Below, piece after piece: positions 4,447 to 5,053 of a stretch of DNA of 5,053 nt. The notes beneath the pieces were generated by a model. The model made no database searches. It saw only the letters and a list, made by a program, of their open reading frames with translations, and was not told the origin of the DNA. Both the position numbers and the translations under genes were made by a program. Location of the stretch: NCBI GenBank assembly GCA_949739095.1, contig CATIYX010000210.1, positions 1-5,053 on the forward strand, read 5' to 3'. Source of the DNA: an uncultured Clostridia bacterium (GTDB lineage Bacteria > Bacillota > Clostridia > RUG12999). Numbering within the stretch: the stretch's first letter is position 1; every line of letters starts with the position of its first letter.

Positions 4447-5053
4447 TCAGCGAAGCGCTGCAATTAGCGCCATCCGACCGGTATCAGCGCCCAGTCCGCG
4501 GTGGGAAAAATAGCGCTGCGTATGGCAAACTGTACATTCCTTTGCAACGTTAATATGTTCTGGCAACACACCAGCAGACAACAATACACTGCGGTTACTT
4601 TCCCACAAATCTACAGTATACTTTTCCGGCTGCAATGCTGACTTTTCCACTTGGTTTTGCAGCCCGTTCCCACAAAATTCCTCCGCCACTTCGGCGCCCA
4701 CTTCAAAATGACAAGGACCGATAGACGGTCCCACTGCCGCTAAAATTTCCTCCGGCACCGCACCATAGGTTTCCTGCATCACACGCACTGCATTTTTTGC
4801 AATACCTCCGACAGTACCGCGCCATCCCGCATGAACTGCTGCAAGACAATGGGTTCTTTCATGGTAAAGCAAAATCGGAACACAATCCGCATAAAAAACT
4901 GCCAGCGGTAATCCTGAAACATTTGTGACGAGCCCATCCACTCCCATGCGTTCCTCCGGTTTGCTGATTCCCCTTCCGGCATCCTCCATAGTGACTATCT
5001 GCACCTTCGCACTGTGCACCTGCTTCGCCATAATAACGTGTGCCGGATTCACC
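4447..5053 (-). CDS. pgeF: Peptidoglycan editing factor / polyphenol oxidase family protein, C-terminal part (runs off right edge)
   Basis: About 201 codons are visible; family members are usually around 250-280 residues, so the N-terminus lies beyond the window. The GTG at 5052 is an internal codon, not the start. Counting from that codon, the conserved metal-site residues are H13 in KQVHSA, C57 in FYADCVP and H74 in AVHAGWRGT, with the 17-residue C-to-H spacing seen in E. coli YfiH (C107, H124). GPSIGPCHFEVG and CHTQRYFSHRG are further signatures; the latter carries the usual C-terminal tract. The family (DUF152, multicopper polyphenol oxidase) is cytosolic. Members have been reported to correct peptidoglycan precursors carrying the wrong first amino acid, and to act as polyphenol oxidases or as purine nucleoside phosphorylase/adenosine deaminase enzymes; which applies here cannot be told. 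It ends with TGA 100 bases before manA, which has its own promoter, so the two are probably separate units. Confidence 0.93.
   Translation of the reverse strand, partial: VNPAHVIMAKQVHSAKVQIVTMEDAGRGISKPEERMGVDGLVTNVSGLPLAVFYADCVPILLYHERTHCLAAVHAGWRGTVGGIAKNAVRVMQETYGAVPEEILAAVGPSIGPCHFEVGAEVAEEFCGNGLQNQVEKSALQPEKYTVDLWESNRSVLLSAGVLPEHINVAKECTVCHTQRYFSHRGLGADTGRMALIAALR

Noticed and set aside
4447..4480. Small hairpins (GCGCT/AGCGC and CAGCG/CGCTG) at the end of pgeF as a terminator
   Set aside because: Stems are only 5 bp, compete with each other, lie within the coding end and are not followed by a T tract.

Overview
The window reads as a compact chromosomal stretch from a low-to-mid GC Gram-positive anaerobe, most likely a gut-type member of the Clostridia. 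This rests on AGGAGG-type ribosome binding sites, a lipoprotein-type (Gram-positive) solute-binding protein, a PlsY acyltransferase, a class II aldolase of the Bacillus/Clostridium type and a short bacterial type I mannose-6-phosphate isomerase. I cannot name a species. All seven genes lie on the minus strand, so transcription runs from high to low coordinates, and no gap without a gene exceeds about 110 bases.

In transcription order: (1) the 3' two-thirds or so of pgeF/yfiH (peptidoglycan editing factor / multicopper polyphenol oxidase family), cut by the right edge; (2) a near-consensus sigma-A promoter (TTGAAA, 17 bp, TATAAT); (3) manA, type I mannose-6-phosphate isomerase; (4) a family 3 amino-acid-binding lipoprotein; (5) its HisM/GlnP-type permease; (6) plsY, acyl-phosphate:glycerol-3-phosphate acyltransferase; (7) an unrecognised cysteine-rich, probably zinc-binding protein; (8) the first 97 codons of a class II fructose-bisphosphate aldolase, cut by the left edge. 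Gaps from manA through the cysteine-rich gene are short (22, 83, 23 and 44 bases). The promoter before manA could therefore drive all five, with a strong hairpin between the binding protein and permease genes as a possible expression-level adjuster. The aldolase follows a 110-base gap and probably has its own start.

The standout is the amino-acid-binding protein. Its ORF is intact and has a good ribosome binding site and lipoprotein signal, but the order of its family blocks is rotated. The segment that normally ends such proteins (a Y-x-VL strand, then EEYAIGFRKED, then an EDGT...KWF tail) sits directly after the lipobox cysteine. A lysine/glutamate-rich linker follows, then the normal N-terminal part, and the protein stops where the C-terminal segment would normally begin. 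This is a natural circular permutation of a type II periplasmic-binding-protein fold, with the signal peptide kept in front. No ATPase gene is present beside this importer in the window. A second oddity is ManA, whose usual TYR-containing motif after the last zinc histidine is replaced by a shortened TYT-containing stretch.

The genes do not form one pathway: sugar-phosphate metabolism (ManA, aldolase), amino-acid uptake and phospholipid synthesis (PlsY) are housekeeping or transport functions that seem to share transcripts.
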